Origin: Acetobacter okinawensis JCM 25146
GTDB taxonomy: Bacteria > Pseudomonadota > Alphaproteobacteria > Acetobacterales > Acetobacteraceae
DNA: 39,635 bases
Direction: 5' to 3'
Assembly: GCF_000613865.1 (NCBI RefSeq)
Contig: NZ_BAJU01000026.1
Coordinates: forward strand, 1 to 39,635
Under the pieces are notes generated by a model. It saw only the letters and a program-made list of their open reading frames with translations, did no database searches and was not told the origin of the DNA. Every line of letters starts with the position of its first letter. Within the stretch, counting starts at the first letter, position 1. The translations under genes and the position numbers were made by a program. Shown in pieces: positions 1-9,540 of this stretch.

Positions 1-2488
1 GCTCCGGCGGGTCCCGCGCAGGTGGCGGCCGTACCCTGACGGCAGCCGAACTGGCCATGCGCCAGCGCGTGCTTCAGGAACAGAAGAAAGAGGCCGAAGA
101 CGCGGAACGGCGTGACGCCGAGCGGCGCGAAGCCGAGAAGATCCGCATTCTTTCCGCCGCTGAAGAAGCGCGCCGGAAGGAAGAAGAGGACAAGCGTCTG
201 GCTGAAGAGCGCGAGGCTGAAGAAGCCGCCGCTGCCGATGCCGAGCGCAAGGCCCGGATTGACGCGATCAAGCCGATCGAGGTCAAAGCACCTGTTGTCT
301 CTGCCGTGCCTATTCCCGGTGAGGTCACGCTGGCTCCTCCGGCCGGGCGTCTGCGCCCGCTGGCCGAGCGCGCCATCATGCCCGCCAAGCCGCTCAAACC
401 TGTGGCTCCGGCCCGTGCGCCTGCCGCTGCTCCCGCAGCGGACAAGGATGTCAGCGCCGCCCAGACCCTGCGTCTGCGCAGTGGTCGTGGCACGGAAGGT
501 GAGGAAGAGCAGCGCCGTGGCCCCGCCCGTAACAAGGCCGTGCCGCCGCGTAAGAACAGCAGCGGCCGTAAGGGTGATACCGGTGGTGGTCGCCGCGCAG
601 GTCGTATTGACGTGCAGGCCGCGATCGAGGGGGATGACGACAAGACCCGCTCGCTCGCATCCGTACGTCGCCAGCGTGAGCGTGAGCGCCGTCAGGCCGA
701 ACTGGAGCGTCTGCGCTCCGATCAGGTCAAGGTCGTGCGTGACGTGATCCTGCCCGAAACAATTACGGTGCAGGAACTGGCCAACCGTATGGCAGCCCGT
801 CAGGGTGAGGTGATCAAGCGCTCATGAAAATGGGTGTCATGGCAACCGTGACCCAGAGCATTGATGCCGATACGGCGGAACTGGTGGTGGAAGAATTCGG
901 CCACCGCGTACGCCGCGTTTCCGAAGCGGATGTGGAGCTGGGGATCGAGGGCGTGGAAGACACGACCGAAGATATGCAGCCCCGTCCGCCTGTGGTCACG
1001 ATCATGGGTCACGTTGACCACGGCAAGACCTCGCTTCTGGATGCACTGCGCACCACGGACGTGGCAGCGGGTGAAGCCGGTGGCATTACGCAGCACATTG
1101 GTGCGTATCAGGTCACGCTGGAATCGGGTGCGAAGATCACCTTCCTCGACACCCCCGGACATGAGGCCTTTACGGCCATGCGTGCCCGTGGTGCGTCCAT
1201 TACGGACGTGGTCGTGCTGGTTGTGGCAGCAGATGACGGCGTGATGCCGCAGACGATCGAGGCGATCAAACACGCCAAGGCCGCCAACGTGCCCATGATC
1301 ATTGCCATCAACAAGATGGACAAGCCGGGTGCCAAGCCCGATCGTGTTCGTCAGGACCTGTTGCAGCACGAGATCGTGGTCGAATCCATGGGTGGTGACG
1401 TGATGGACATTGAGGTGTCCGCACGTCAGCGCATGGGGCTGGACAAGCTTGAGGAAGGTATTTTGCTTCAGGCAGAAATTCTGGAGCTTCAGGCCAACCC
1501 CGACCGTGCGGCTGAAGGTGCCGTGATCGAAAGCCGTCTGGACCGTGGTCGCGGTTCCGTGGCGTCTGTACTGGTGCAGAAGGGTACCTTGCGCAAGGGT
1601 GACATTGTGGTCGCCGGTGCTGAATGGGGCCGTGTGCGTGCTCTGGTTGATGACCGTGGCCGTCAGGTCGAGGTTGCTGGCCCGTCCATGCCGGTGGAAA
1701 TTCTGGGTCTGTCCGGGGTTCCCGCTGCTGGTGCACCGTTTGTGGTCGTGGAAAACGAAAACCGTGCGCGTGAAATTTCCGAGTTCCGCCAGCGTAAGCT
1801 GAAGGAACATCAGGTTGCCGGGCAGGCTGCGGCCCGCGGCACACTTGACCAGATGCTGGCCCGCATTCAGGCCGGTGTGCAGAAGGAAGTTTCCGTCCTT
1901 ATCAAGGCGGACGTGCAGGGCTCGGCAGAAGCACTCCAGACCACTGTGCTCAAGCTGGCTAACGAGGAAGTGGGCGTGCGCGTCCTCAACGCCTCGGTCG
2001 GCCAGATCACGGAAAGTGACGTGCAGCTTGCCAAGGCATCGGATGCGGTCATTGTCGCATTCAACGTGCGTGCTACCACTCAGGCGCGGCTTCTGGCCCA
2101 GCGTGAGGGTGTGGACATCCACTACTACTCCATCATCTATCAGGTGGCGGATGACGTGGAACTGCTCGTACGTGGCAAGATGGCGCCCAAGCACCGCGAA
2201 AAGTTCCTTGGCTACGCCGAAATCCGCAAGGTTTTCGAAATCAGCAAGGTTGGCAAGGTCGCCGGTTGCTTTGTGACCGATGGTGTCGTCAAGCGTGGCT
2301 GTGGCGTGCGTCTGCTGCGTGATGGTGTGGTGATCCATGAAGGTGATCTGAGCCAGCTCAAGCGCTTCAAGGATGACCAGAAGGAAGTGACCAAAGGTTA
2401 CGAATGTGGTCTGTCCTTTGCAGGCTACAACGACCTGCGTGAAGGCGATGTGGTGGAATGCTTTGAAAGCGAGTTAATTCCAGCATGA
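1..2488 (+). CDS. infB: Translation initiation factor IF-2 (5' end outside window; one frameshift)
   Basis: GTPase that brings initiator fMet-tRNA to the 30S subunit and promotes 70S joining. The window opens inside the N-terminal region (reading from base 3), which is rich in Lys/Glu/Arg/Ala and probably coiled or disordered. The GTPase domain shows G1 GHVDHGKT, the switch GGITQHIG, G3 DTPGHE and G4 NKMD, followed by beta-barrel and C-terminal domains ending normally. The frame breaks near 818-819: the sequence reads ...VIKRS-stop where the family has VIKALMKMG. Restoring one G after base 818 (AAG-GCG-CTC-ATG) rejoins the frames exactly. IF-2 is essential, so a sequencing or assembly deletion is likelier than a real mutation. 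The short IF-2 form starting at 824 would retain the GTPase domain but is less likely. The stop overlaps the rbfA start (ATGA), indicating translational coupling. Confidence 0.96.
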
Positions 2489-2949
2489 GTCGTCGCCACG
2501 GATCAGGCAGTAAAACAGGGGGACCGGCGGACTATCTCGCCGGTCTTTCCTCATCTGGCCCATCGCAGCGGCAGTTGCGGGTAGGGGAGGAAGTGCGGCG
2601 CGTTCTGGCTGAGCTGTTCGCACGTACCACATTCCGCGACCCCGATTTGTCCGATGTCGCCATTACAGTGACCGAGGTGCGGCTTGCACCCGACTTCAAA
2701 CATGCCACCGTGTTTGTTACCCGGCTTGGCCGCAGCGATGTTGCAGCTCTTCTGCCTGGTCTCAAGCGGGTTGCTCCATGGCTGCGTACACAGCTTGCCC
2801 ACAAGCTGACCGTGCGCACGGTGCCCGAGCTGCACTTCCAGCCCGATACCGCGCTGGATACCGCCATGCATGTGGATTCGCTCCTGCGCCTGCCCGAAGT
2901 CCAGCGTGACCTTGGCAGTGCGGACAAGGACCAGCCGGAGGAAGACTAA
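2485..2949 (+). CDS. rbfA: 30S ribosome-binding factor A
   Basis: Small KH-like protein of 154 residues needed for late 30S maturation and 16S rRNA 5' end processing, acting in the cytoplasm. Family features visible are the [14 protein letters not shown] start of the fold, the [25 protein letters not shown] core, and the VPELHFQPD segment near the C terminus. The start ATG overlaps the infB stop (ATGA), the usual infB-rbfA arrangement, so the two are probably translated in a coupled way. The N-terminal extension of about 25 Gly/Ser-rich residues before the conserved fold is a little longer than in enterobacteria. An intrinsic terminator about 95 bp downstream closes the transcription unit. 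Confidence 0.95.
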   Translation: MSRRHGSGSKTGGPADYLAGLSSSGPSQRQLRVGEEVRRVLAELFARTTFRDPDLSDVAITVTEVRLAPDFKHATVFVTRLGRSDVAALLPGLKRVAPWLRTQLAHKLTVRTVPELHFQPDTALDTAMHVDSLLRLPEVQRDLGSADKDQPEED

Positions 2950-3045
2950 GCCTGTCCGCCACGTGCACGGGGTGGTTCCGATCAAAGGAGCCTGTCGTGG
3001 GTCGGTGGTGCAGAATAGGTCCGGGTTGAACCTGCATTATGTAAG

Positions 3046-3079
3046 AACCTGTTGGGGTGTGACCCTGACAGGTTTTTTT
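3046..3079 (+). terminator. Intrinsic terminator after infB-rbfA
   Basis: Perfect 7-bp outer stem AACCTGT/ACAGGTT (3046-3052 with 3068-3074), with an inner GGGT/ACCC pairing, and a run of seven T at 3073-3079. It sits between rbfA and the convergent Lrp-family gene, right where a rightward transcript should end. Confidence 0.85.
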
Positions 3080-3083
3080 GTGC

Positions 3084-3554
3084 CTAAGAGTGCAGGTTGC
3101 CAGTCACTCCTTTTTCCTGCTGCACAATGGGCCGAATGGCAAAGTTGCTTTGAATGCGCACCACGCCGGGCAGGCGGGAGAGTTCCTCCTTGTGGATGCG
3201 TTCGTAATCCTGCATGTCGCGCGCTTCTACCCGGAGCAGGTAGTCGGCATCTCCCGTCATCAGGTAACATTCCTTTACATCCGGGCATTCGCGGATACGG
3301 CTTTCAAAGCGGCGCAGACATTCCTCGGTCTGGCGTTCAAGGGTGATCTGCACAATCACTGTGGCCACGGGTGGTGCATTGCGGCGGGCAATAATAGCCT
3401 GATACCCGCGTATAACTCCCTCTTTTTCCAGCATTTTAACGCGCCTGAGGCAGGCAGATGGCGAAAGCCCGATGCGGGCTGCCAGGTCCGCATTGCTCAG
3501 GCGGCCATCATGGCGCAGATGGCGGAGTATGGCGTCGTTCAGGCGATCTGGCAT
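3084..3554 (-). CDS. Lrp/AsnC-family transcriptional regulator (probable regulator of alr-dadA)
   Basis: The protein has about 156 residues starting at MPDRLNDAILRHL. An in-frame upstream extension exists, but it lacks family similarity and would run into the promoter region. Residues 5-60 form the AsnC-type helix-turn-helix (LSNADLAARIGLSPSACLRRVKMLE). The rest is the RAM/Lrp ligand-binding domain (CPDVKECYLMTGDADYLLRV, then the LPGVVRIQSNFAI strand), which usually binds amino acids and drives dimer and octamer assembly. The gene is divergent from alr-dadA. In pseudomonads the Lrp-type DadR controls dadA-dadX in response to alanine, so local control of alanine catabolism is the likely role here. 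That role is inferred from context; family membership is clear. Confidence 0.88.
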   Translation of the reverse strand: MPDRLNDAILRHLRHDGRLSNADLAARIGLSPSACLRRVKMLEKEGVIRGYQAIIARRNAPPVATVIVQITLERQTEECLRRFESRIRECPDVKECYLMTGDADYLLRVEARDMQDYERIHKEELSRLPGVVRIQSNFAIRPIVQQEKGVTGNLHS

Positions 3555-3683
3555 GATCTGTCTTTTTCTACTTTTAAGCGCAATATTATGCGAAAATAAA
3601 AAGAATACGCTCCAACCATGCCGCATTATGGCGGGATATGCCATAAAGACTGCGGTAAAATTTTGCTACCGTAACAGACACGG
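3555..3683. promoter_or_regulatory. Divergent control region between Lrp-type gene and alr
   Basis: AT-rich 129-bp spacer that must hold the promoters of both genes. It contains a quasi-palindrome CGCA-ATATTA-TGCG (3579-3592), with short GC arms around an AT centre as in many Lrp/AsnC boxes. It also contains TGGCGGGATATGCCA and GGTAAAATTTTGCTACC, which have 4-bp arms. No consensus -35/-10 pair stands out. Function as an Lrp-type operator is inference. Confidence 0.5.
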
Positions 3684-4829
3684 ATGTTCGCTGTGACCCA
3701 GGCTCCCAATTCCATCCATACAGGTTGGCCCGCATACCGTGCCGGAGCGGTTCTGAGCGTTCATCTGGACGCGGTGGTGCATAACTATCGCCTGTTGAAG
3801 GCCCGCGCACCCCATGCGGTCTGTGCCGCTGTGGTCAAGGCCGATGCCTATGGTCTGGGCGCGGCACAGGTTGCTCCTGCGCTGGTTGGGGCCGGGGCCA
3901 CACAGTTTTTTGTCGCGCATGTGGATGAAGGTCTGGCCCTGCGCCCGCATGTGGGGGCACAGGTCGGTATTACCGTGCTGCACGGCCCCCGGCCCGATGC
4001 GGTGGAGGCCTGCCTGGCGCACGGGTTGCGTCCTGTGCTCAACAGCATGGAGCAGATTGGCTGGGTCCGTGCTGTTGCACGCCAGCGTCAACAGCAACTG
4101 GGGGTTGTGCTGCAACTGGATACGGGCATGTCCCGCTTTGGTCTTTCCGCCGATGATGTGCGCCAGATTGCTGCTGACCCCACTTTGCTGGATGGGCTGA
4201 AGGTGGAACTGGTCATGAGCCATCTGGCTTGTGCGGATGAGCCAGCAAACCCTGCCAATGCCGCGCAGGCAGCCCGACTGGTGGAGTATGCGGCGGTACT
4301 GCCTGTGCGTGCGCCACTTAGCCTTGCCGCATCCTCGGGTGTGTTCTTGGGGCCGGATTATCATTTTGACCTCGTGCGCCCCGGGGCTGCCCTGTACGGC
4401 GTGGCACCGCACCCCGGCGCACCCAACCCTTTGCGCGCGGTAGTGAGCCTTAAGGCTCATGTGTTGCAGACCCGTACCCTCAGCCGGGGAGACCGCGTGG
4501 GTTACGGGCTGACATGGAAGGCCGAAGGGCCATGCCGTGTGGCGACCATAGCCGTAGGGTATGCGGATGGGTTTATTCGTGCCCGTGCCAACGGGTCTGC
4601 ATGGTATGGCGGGCAGGCCCTGCCCATACTGGGTCGTATTTCCATGGATTCCATGACCGTGGATATTTCCGCCATACCCGAAGGCCAGTTGGAAGCCGAT
4701 GGCATGGTAGAGCTTTTGAACGACACATACGGGGTGGACGATGTGGCACGCGCCGAAGGGACAATCGGCTACGAGGTGCTGACATCGCTTGGGCATCGTT
4801 ATCATCGCAATTATGAGCACGCTGCCTGA
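3684..4829 (+). CDS. alr: Alanine racemase
   Basis: PLP enzyme that interconverts L- and D-alanine, for peptidoglycan precursors or, with the next gene, for alanine catabolism. The 381-residue length suits the family. The PLP lysine lies in the signature [12 protein letters not shown] (about residues 47-58). The TIM-barrel core includes [11 protein letters not shown]. The second catalytic tyrosine is in the C-terminal beta domain at VGYGLTW, and [10 protein letters not shown] matches the family's C-terminal motif. It is followed 29 bp later by dadA, forming a catabolic alr-dadA pair divergent from an Lrp-type regulator. This could be the only alanine racemase of the cell or a catabolic DadX type, and one window cannot decide between them. 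Confidence 0.95.
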   Translation: MFAVTQAPNSIHTGWPAYRAGAVLSVHLDAVVHNYRLLKARAPHAVCAAVVKADAYGLGAAQVAPALVGAGATQFFVAHVDEGLALRPHVGAQVGITVLHGPRPDAVEACLAHGLRPVLNSMEQIGWVRAVARQRQQQLGVVLQLDTGMSRFGLSADDVRQIAADPTLLDGLKVELVMSHLACADEPANPANAAQAARLVEYAAVLPVRAPLSLAASSGVFLGPDYHFDLVRPGAALYGVAPHPGAPNPLRAVVSLKAHVLQTRTLSRGDRVGYGLTWKAEGPCRVATIAVGYADGFIRARANGSAWYGGQALPILGRISMDSMTVDISAIPEGQLEADGMVELLNDTYGVDDVARAEGTIGYEVLTSLGHRYHRNYEHAA

Positions 4830-4858
4830 GGGCAGAGCAGCAGGGAAAGAGTGAGATC

Positions 4859-6114
4859 ATGAAGGTTCTTGTTCTGGGCAGTGGCGTTGTGGGTGTAACA
4901 ACTGCGTGGTATCTGGCGCAGGCAGGGCATGAGGTTACGGTTGTGGACCGCCAGCCCGGCGCAGGGCTGGAGACCAGCTTTGCCAATGCAGGGCAGGTCT
5001 CGCCCGGGTATTCCGCCCCATGGGCCGGGCCGGGTATTCCGCTCAAAGCTGCCAAATGGCTGTTAATGAAGTATCGCCCCTTTGTTTTCTGGCCCATGCC
5101 CGACCCGCATCTGTGGAGCTGGCTGGTGCAGATGCTGGAGAACTGCAATACCCCTGCCTATGACCGTAACAAGGGCCGCATGGTGCGGCTGGCCGAATAC
5201 AGCCGTGACGTGATGTGCGACCTGCGCCACCAGACCGGCATACAGTATGATGACCGGCAGCAGGGCACGTTGCAGGTGTTCCGCACCCAAAAGCAGATGG
5301 ACGGCATTGCGCAGGATATTGCCGTGCTCAAGCAGTACAACGTGCCATACGAAGTGCTGAATACGACCCAGTGTGTACAGGCCGAACCGGGACTGGCCCC
5401 TTCGGCGGACAAAATTGTAGGGGGGCTGCGCCTGCCGGGAGATGAGACAGGGGATGCCTTCAAGTTCTCCCAGCGTCTGGCGGATATGGCGGCTGCTGCG
5501 GGTGTCACCTTTTTGTACAGCACCGATATCCGTAAAATCCGTACCGAGGGAGGGCGCGTCAGCGGGGTGGAAACATCACGCGGGGTGCTCAGCGCAGACA
5601 GCTACGTGCTCTCGCTGGGCAGTTTTTCTCCGGCTCTTGTGCGGCCTCTGGGGCTGAACCTGCCGATCTACCCGGTCAAGGGGTACTCGCTTACGGCGGA
5701 TATTACTGATGCGGCCCGCGCCCCGGTTTCCACTATTATGGATGAGACCTTTAAAATTGGTATTACCCGGCTGGGTGATCGTGTGCGTATTGGCGGCACG
5801 GCGGAACTGGCGGGTTTTAGCACCCGCCTGCGTGCCCCCCGCCGCGCTACGTTGGAACATTCGGTCACCGATCTGTTCCCCAACTGCTGCAACGTGCCTG
5901 CTGCGCAGTTCTGGACCGGTCTGCGCCCCATGACACCCGATGGTACACCCATTATTGGCCGCACCGGGCTGGACAATTTGTACACCAATACCGGGCACGG
6001 CACCTTGGCTGGACTATGGCGTGCGGGTCTGCCCGTGTGCTGGCCGACATCATGTCCAACCGCAAGCCCGACATTGCGTATGAGGACCTGAACCTGTTCC
6101 GCTACCGGTCGTAA
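4859..6114 (+). CDS. dadA: D-amino acid dehydrogenase small subunit (one frameshift near 3' end)
   Basis: FAD-dependent, membrane-associated oxidation of D-amino acids such as D-alanine to 2-oxo acids, with electrons passing to the respiratory chain. The N terminus carries the dinucleotide motif [22 protein letters not shown]. Other DadA hallmarks are the [22 protein letters not shown] segment and [17 protein letters not shown] near the C terminus. The frame breaks at 6007-6008: the sequence reads TLAGLWRAG where the family has [17 protein letters not shown]. Adding one G after TTG restores this and gives a normal C terminus ending YRS at 6114 (about 418 residues). The missing base is in a G run, so a sequencing error is suspected. 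The gene follows alr closely and is probably co-transcribed. Confidence 0.93.
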
Positions 6115-6269
6115 GTTCTGATAAAACAGCGCCATAAAAGGTCATGTTCCCAAAAATGGGCGCGTGACCCCATGCCTTGCTGATCCGGCTTTGTGACGAT
6201 ATGAGCGTGTGGAATGTATGAGAAAACAAGCTCGTTGTGGTCATAATGGGCGTGTAAAGGGGGTAGGGT

Positions 6270-7256
6270 GTGCGGTATCTGGTAACCGGTGGCGCAGGGT
6301 TTGTGGGAAGTCATACCGTTCTGGCCTTGCTGGATGCCGGTCATGAGGTCGCGGTGCTGGATAATTTCAGCACGGGGCACCGTGCTGCCGTACCCCCCGG
6401 TGTACAGGTTTACGAAGTGGACCTGCTGGACAGGGAAGCAACCACAGCAGTTATCGCCGGTGCGCGCTGGGATGGTGTGTTGCACTTTGCGGCGTTATCG
6501 CTTGTTGGGGCCAGTATTGCGGAACCGTTTTATTATCTGCGGCAGAATTACCTGACTGGTCTTAACCTTGTGCAGGCCTGTGCCGAACAGGGCGTGAAAA
6601 AATTCGTCTTTTCTTCCACGGCAGCCTTGTTTGGGGGGCCGGAACGCCCGGACCCGATCCCAGAAACAGCCGTGATCCAGCCTGGTTCCCCGTATGGGGA
6701 AAGCAAGTTCCTGATTGAACGGGCACTGCGCTGGGCAGATAGCCTGTATGGCGTGAAAAGTGCTTGCCTACGCTATTTTAACGCAGCCGGGGCAGACCCA
6801 CTTGGTCGCGCGGGGGAAGACCACCGCCCCGAAACACATCTTATTCCCCTGACAATTGATGCTGCCTTGGGGCGCCGTCCTGCGCTGAAGCTGTTCGGGA
6901 CGGATTATCCAACGCGCGATGGTTCCTGCATCCGTGATTATATCCACGTAACAGATCTGGCGGATGCCCATGTAAGGGTTCTGGACCATATTGAAGAACG
7001 CAGCGTTGTGTATAACCTTGGTAACGGACAGGGTTTTTCCAACATGGATGTCATTCAGAGTGTGGAACGCGTAAGTGGCTTGTCCGTGCCATGGGAAGCC
7101 GCCGAACGCAGGGTAGGGGACCCTGCAATTCTGGTGGCTGACTCAACAACCCTGCGCCAGCAGACAGGCTGGTCACCGCGCTGGAGCGCACTGGATACGA
7201 TTGTTGAGACAGCGTTCCAGTGGCGTAAAAATCACCCGGGCGGGTATGCGGCCTGA
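6270..7256 (+). CDS. galE: UDP-glucose 4-epimerase
   Basis: Extended SDR that interconverts UDP-glucose and UDP-galactose, providing galactose for surface polysaccharide. The 328-residue protein starts with a GTG codon directly before the Rossmann motif (RYLVTGGAGFVGSH). Active-site elements are FSSTAALFG and the YGESK Tyr/Lys pair. The segment LRYFNAAGADP and the HVTDLADAHV stretch are typical of GalE. It lies between the alr-dadA unit and the polysaccharide genes, ends 13 bp from the convergent glycosyltransferase-like gene, and appears to be transcribed alone. A UDP-N-acetylglucosamine 4-epimerase activity cannot be excluded. Confidence 0.92.
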   Translation: MRYLVTGGAGFVGSHTVLALLDAGHEVAVLDNFSTGHRAAVPPGVQVYEVDLLDREATTAVIAGARWDGVLHFAALSLVGASIAEPFYYLRQNYLTGLNLVQACAEQGVKKFVFSSTAALFGGPERPDPIPETAVIQPGSPYGESKFLIERALRWADSLYGVKSACLRYFNAAGADPLGRAGEDHRPETHLIPLTIDAALGRRPALKLFGTDYPTRDGSCIRDYIHVTDLADAHVRVLDHIEERSVVYNLGNGQGFSNMDVIQSVERVSGLSVPWEAAERRVGDPAILVADSTTLRQQTGWSPRWSALDTIVETAFQWRKNHPGGYAA

Positions 7257-7269
7257 TTGGGCGGTCTAT

Positions 7270-8337
7270 TTACTTCCATATTTTGCGGATGAAGCGGCGC
7301 AGGCGCACCAGCATGGGGTAGCGCCGCAGGTGCTGGCGTGCAGCCCTGAACACAATATTGGGTATATCCTTGATATCCGCACTGGGGCTGGGGACCAAAA
7401 ACTTCAAGGTCACTTTGTGTGTGTAGGGGAGCTCCGCAGCTTTGGCTTGTGAAGCTGCGCGAAAAGCATCCAACTGGACAAAGAATTTATCAACCAGACG
7501 CTGATAGTTCAGCTGTCCTTGCGGTACGGTCTGCCGTGCCCGCTCAATTTCGGCCGGGTCATTGCCCCAGGCAAAGCCGTCCCATCCGAGTTCGTTCAGC
7601 GCTATAGGCTCATCCAGCCATGTGTTGGGCATAAAGACAGCCGGGCAGCCGCACAATACGGCTTCTGTAGCAAGTGCCGTGTTTTCAAAAACATAGAGTG
7701 CTTCAACAGAACGCAGGATCTGCGCAATTTCTTCGGGGGTTTGTGAGTTGGGCAGATCGCGCGTGATTTCAATGGCATCAGGGGGGATACCAAAAACCTT
7801 GCCGTCATGCACGACCTTATACTTCATTGCATAAAAGGCCGAGCCTTTGCGGGGCTGGGGTGTTTTGCCAGGGTTGAACACACTTTCATTAATGACGGGT
7901 ATATGTAGTACAGGCACATGCTCACCGACAGAATTAGATAGTGTTTTGGAAAAACCAATGAGCATTTCGCTTGCCGGGTAGCTGTTGTTCCCCCCCAGAA
8001 GACCGGGGAAATTGAGCAGCCAGCGCACAACGCAGTCTGCCTCCAGCGGGTTGCCAGCGACGACCTCGGGGTAAATGACAATGGGCTGCAAACCCTGCTG
8101 GTAATGATAGTCTACAATCTCGGGTGTCAGGATTGGGGTCTGTAGATCAAAGCTGACGTTGGGGCCAAGCTCAACGTATTGCAAGGCCATAAAGGCCCGT
8201 TCCCCCTTGAGGTTCAGCCAGTGGCACAGGAGGTGAAGAGCACGAATGCCAGCTGAAGTGCCAATATAGCGGGGTGCGACGATATAGTAAGGAGCGCGCT
8301 CCACACGCGGGTTGATCGGGGTAGGCACTGATGTCAT
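7270..8337 (-). CDS. Putative glycosyltransferase (GT-B-like), polysaccharide locus
   Basis: About 355 residues starting at MTSVPTPINPRVERAPYYIVAPRY. An upstream in-frame TTG is less likely. I do not recognise a named family. The segment ENTALATEAVLCGCPAVFMPN, about two thirds along, resembles the donor-binding Glu/small-residue motif of GT-B glycosyltransferases. The N-terminal part (APRYIGTSAGIRALHLLCHWLNLKG) looks like the first Rossmann strand and helix of such enzymes. The C terminus is basic (RRYPMLVRLRRFIRKIWK), consistent with peripheral membrane association. It is the last gene of the leftward rhamnose unit, separated from the preceding glycosyltransferase by an AT-rich gap. Transfer of a sugar during O-antigen assembly is inferred. 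Confidence 0.6.
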   Translation of the reverse strand: MTSVPTPINPRVERAPYYIVAPRYIGTSAGIRALHLLCHWLNLKGERAFMALQYVELGPNVSFDLQTPILTPEIVDYHYQQGLQPIVIYPEVVAGNPLEADCVVRWLLNFPGLLGGNNSYPASEMLIGFSKTLSNSVGEHVPVLHIPVINESVFNPGKTPQPRKGSAFYAMKYKVVHDGKVFGIPPDAIEITRDLPNSQTPEEIAQILRSVEALYVFENTALATEAVLCGCPAVFMPNTWLDEPIALNELGWDGFAWGNDPAEIERARQTVPQGQLNYQRLVDKFFVQLDAFRAASQAKAAELPYTHKVTLKFLVPSPSADIKDIPNIVFRAARQHLRRYPMLVRLRRFIRKIWK

Positions 8338-8619
8338 TTTTGTCTCTTGATATGCCGTCAATACATGACGTTCTTTATACAGCTGAATGCTTTTAAAGGT
8401 AACATAATGAATGGGAAATATTGTGCATTGTTAGATTTTTTGGAGAAGGAAGCGATGTTGAAGAAGGTTGTTGTGAGACAGGTAGAGCATTGAAAATAAT
8501 GCTTTTTTATACCAAATATAGAATGATTATAGTGATTGAATCTTATGGAGATGGGTATATTCTGCATCAAAAGTAGGAATGAAAAATTCCATAACGAAAA
8601 TTATTAATTACGGTTTTTT
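8338..8619. other. AT-rich spacer between two glycosyltransferase genes
   Basis: About 280 bp, much more AT-rich than the flanking housekeeping DNA. It contains a small inverted repeat, GGAAT-GAAAA-ATTCC (8576-8590). A minus-strand reading frame of about 70 codons (8358-8570) has no recognisable features and is probably not a gene. A promoter for the downstream glycosyltransferase-like gene may lie here, but none is clear. Confidence 0.4.
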
Positions 8620-9534
8620 TTATACGTTGTCAGCGCGTTCTATCGGCCAGACCACCGGCCAGCATGATTGCATGCACCATCCCTGAACCCGCATATCATC
8701 AGATACAGTCTTTTTTTTACGCTCGTTCAGAAAGACTGAAAAAATGACAAAAAAGAGAAAAGACCGGACAAAGAGGTGTTTCCTCCACCGGGGGTTCATG
8801 TTTTTTCTCTTGGCCAGAAGCACACTGTTCCTGATCAGGTAATAATCGCGGATCGGTGTATGGACCGAAATACTTCGCCCCAGTATTTTAATTTTTTCAT
8901 CACCAATGGTGTGCGCCATTGCACACTCATTAACCTGAAAATTGCTGTATCCCCGGCTGCGGGCCCTAAGACCCCATTCTATATCCACAAGGTCAATAAA
9001 CAGGCTTGAATCCATCAGGCCAACAGCAGAAAACACAGGAACATGGAACAAAGAACCTGAGGAAATCGCAAAATCTACAGGCTCAATCCGTTGCGACGTA
9101 TCAGTTGCAAGTCTTTCTACCTTTGAACCTGTATCCCGCCATATAAAATTCAGCTGGTGACTATTTGTATCACGATAGGCACAGGCTATAGCACCGACAG
9201 ACACACCATCGGTTACAAGCTGTTGGTGATGATGCAGGAGTGTTTTTACTGTATCGGGAGCAAATATGCTGTCCTGATCCATTAAAAATACATAATCAGC
9301 ATGGTGCTTGATGGAAAATTTTATACCAACATTCTGGGCGTAGGCGATGCCCATATTGTCTGGAAGTTTTTCAAGAACACTATTTTCGGCCGCAAGGTCA
9401 AACATATCAATGTTGCCCGACCCATTATCCACCACAACAAGCTGATCCACCTGATGTAGAATGGAGTTGATGGCTGCCTGAAGTTTTTCAATATCCGGAT
9501 TATAGGTTACCAGAACGGCAAAAGTTTTTGTCAT
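8620..9534 (-). CDS. Glycosyltransferase family 2, rhamnosyltransferase-like
   Basis: 304 residues. The GT-A fold begins at KTFAVLVTYNPDIEKLQAAINSILHQVDQLVVVDNGS, followed by the DxD-type metal and nucleotide site VFLMDQDSIF and the acceptor-side FIDLVDIEWGLRARSRGY. This layout (the VTYNP start, DQDS, and D-x-EW) is typical of RfbN/RfbF-type rhamnosyltransferases that use dTDP-L-rhamnose. It begins 6 bp after rfbD, so it is co-transcribed with the rhamnose genes, which supports rhamnose as donor. The last about 20 residues look aberrant (MQSCWPVVWPIER). A one-base insertion in the CCC at about 8681-8683 would give MVHAIMLAGGLADRTR instead, so a small indel is possible. The product is probably cytoplasmic and membrane-associated. 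Confidence 0.85.
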   Translation of the reverse strand: MTKTFAVLVTYNPDIEKLQAAINSILHQVDQLVVVDNGSGNIDMFDLAAENSVLEKLPDNMGIAYAQNVGIKFSIKHHADYVFLMDQDSIFAPDTVKTLLHHHQQLVTDGVSVGAIACAYRDTNSHQLNFIWRDTGSKVERLATDTSQRIEPVDFAISSGSLFHVPVFSAVGLMDSSLFIDLVDIEWGLRARSRGYSNFQVNECAMAHTIGDEKIKILGRSISVHTPIRDYYLIRNSVLLAKRKNMNPRWRKHLFVRSFLFFVIFSVFLNERKKKTVSDDMRVQGWCMQSCWPVVWPIERADNV

Positions 9535-9540
9535 ATCAGG

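Noticed and set aside
800..2338. 512-codon open frame on the minus strand opposite infB
   Set aside because: His/Thr-rich antisense shadow of a conserved GTPase gene, with no motif of its own; typical of GC-rich coding DNA.
824..2488. Second, separate translation factor gene starting at 824
   Set aside because: It is the continuation of IF-2 after a one-base deletion; the VIKALMKMG junction of the family is restored exactly by adding one G.
3666..4820. 384-codon minus-strand frame opposite alr
   Set aside because: Mirror of the alanine racemase gene; the composition is that of an antisense frame and alr motifs are complete on the plus strand.
8358..8570. Possible 70-residue minus-strand peptide in the AT-rich gap
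   Set aside because: No ribosome binding site or recognisable features, and random frames of this length are expected in such DNA.
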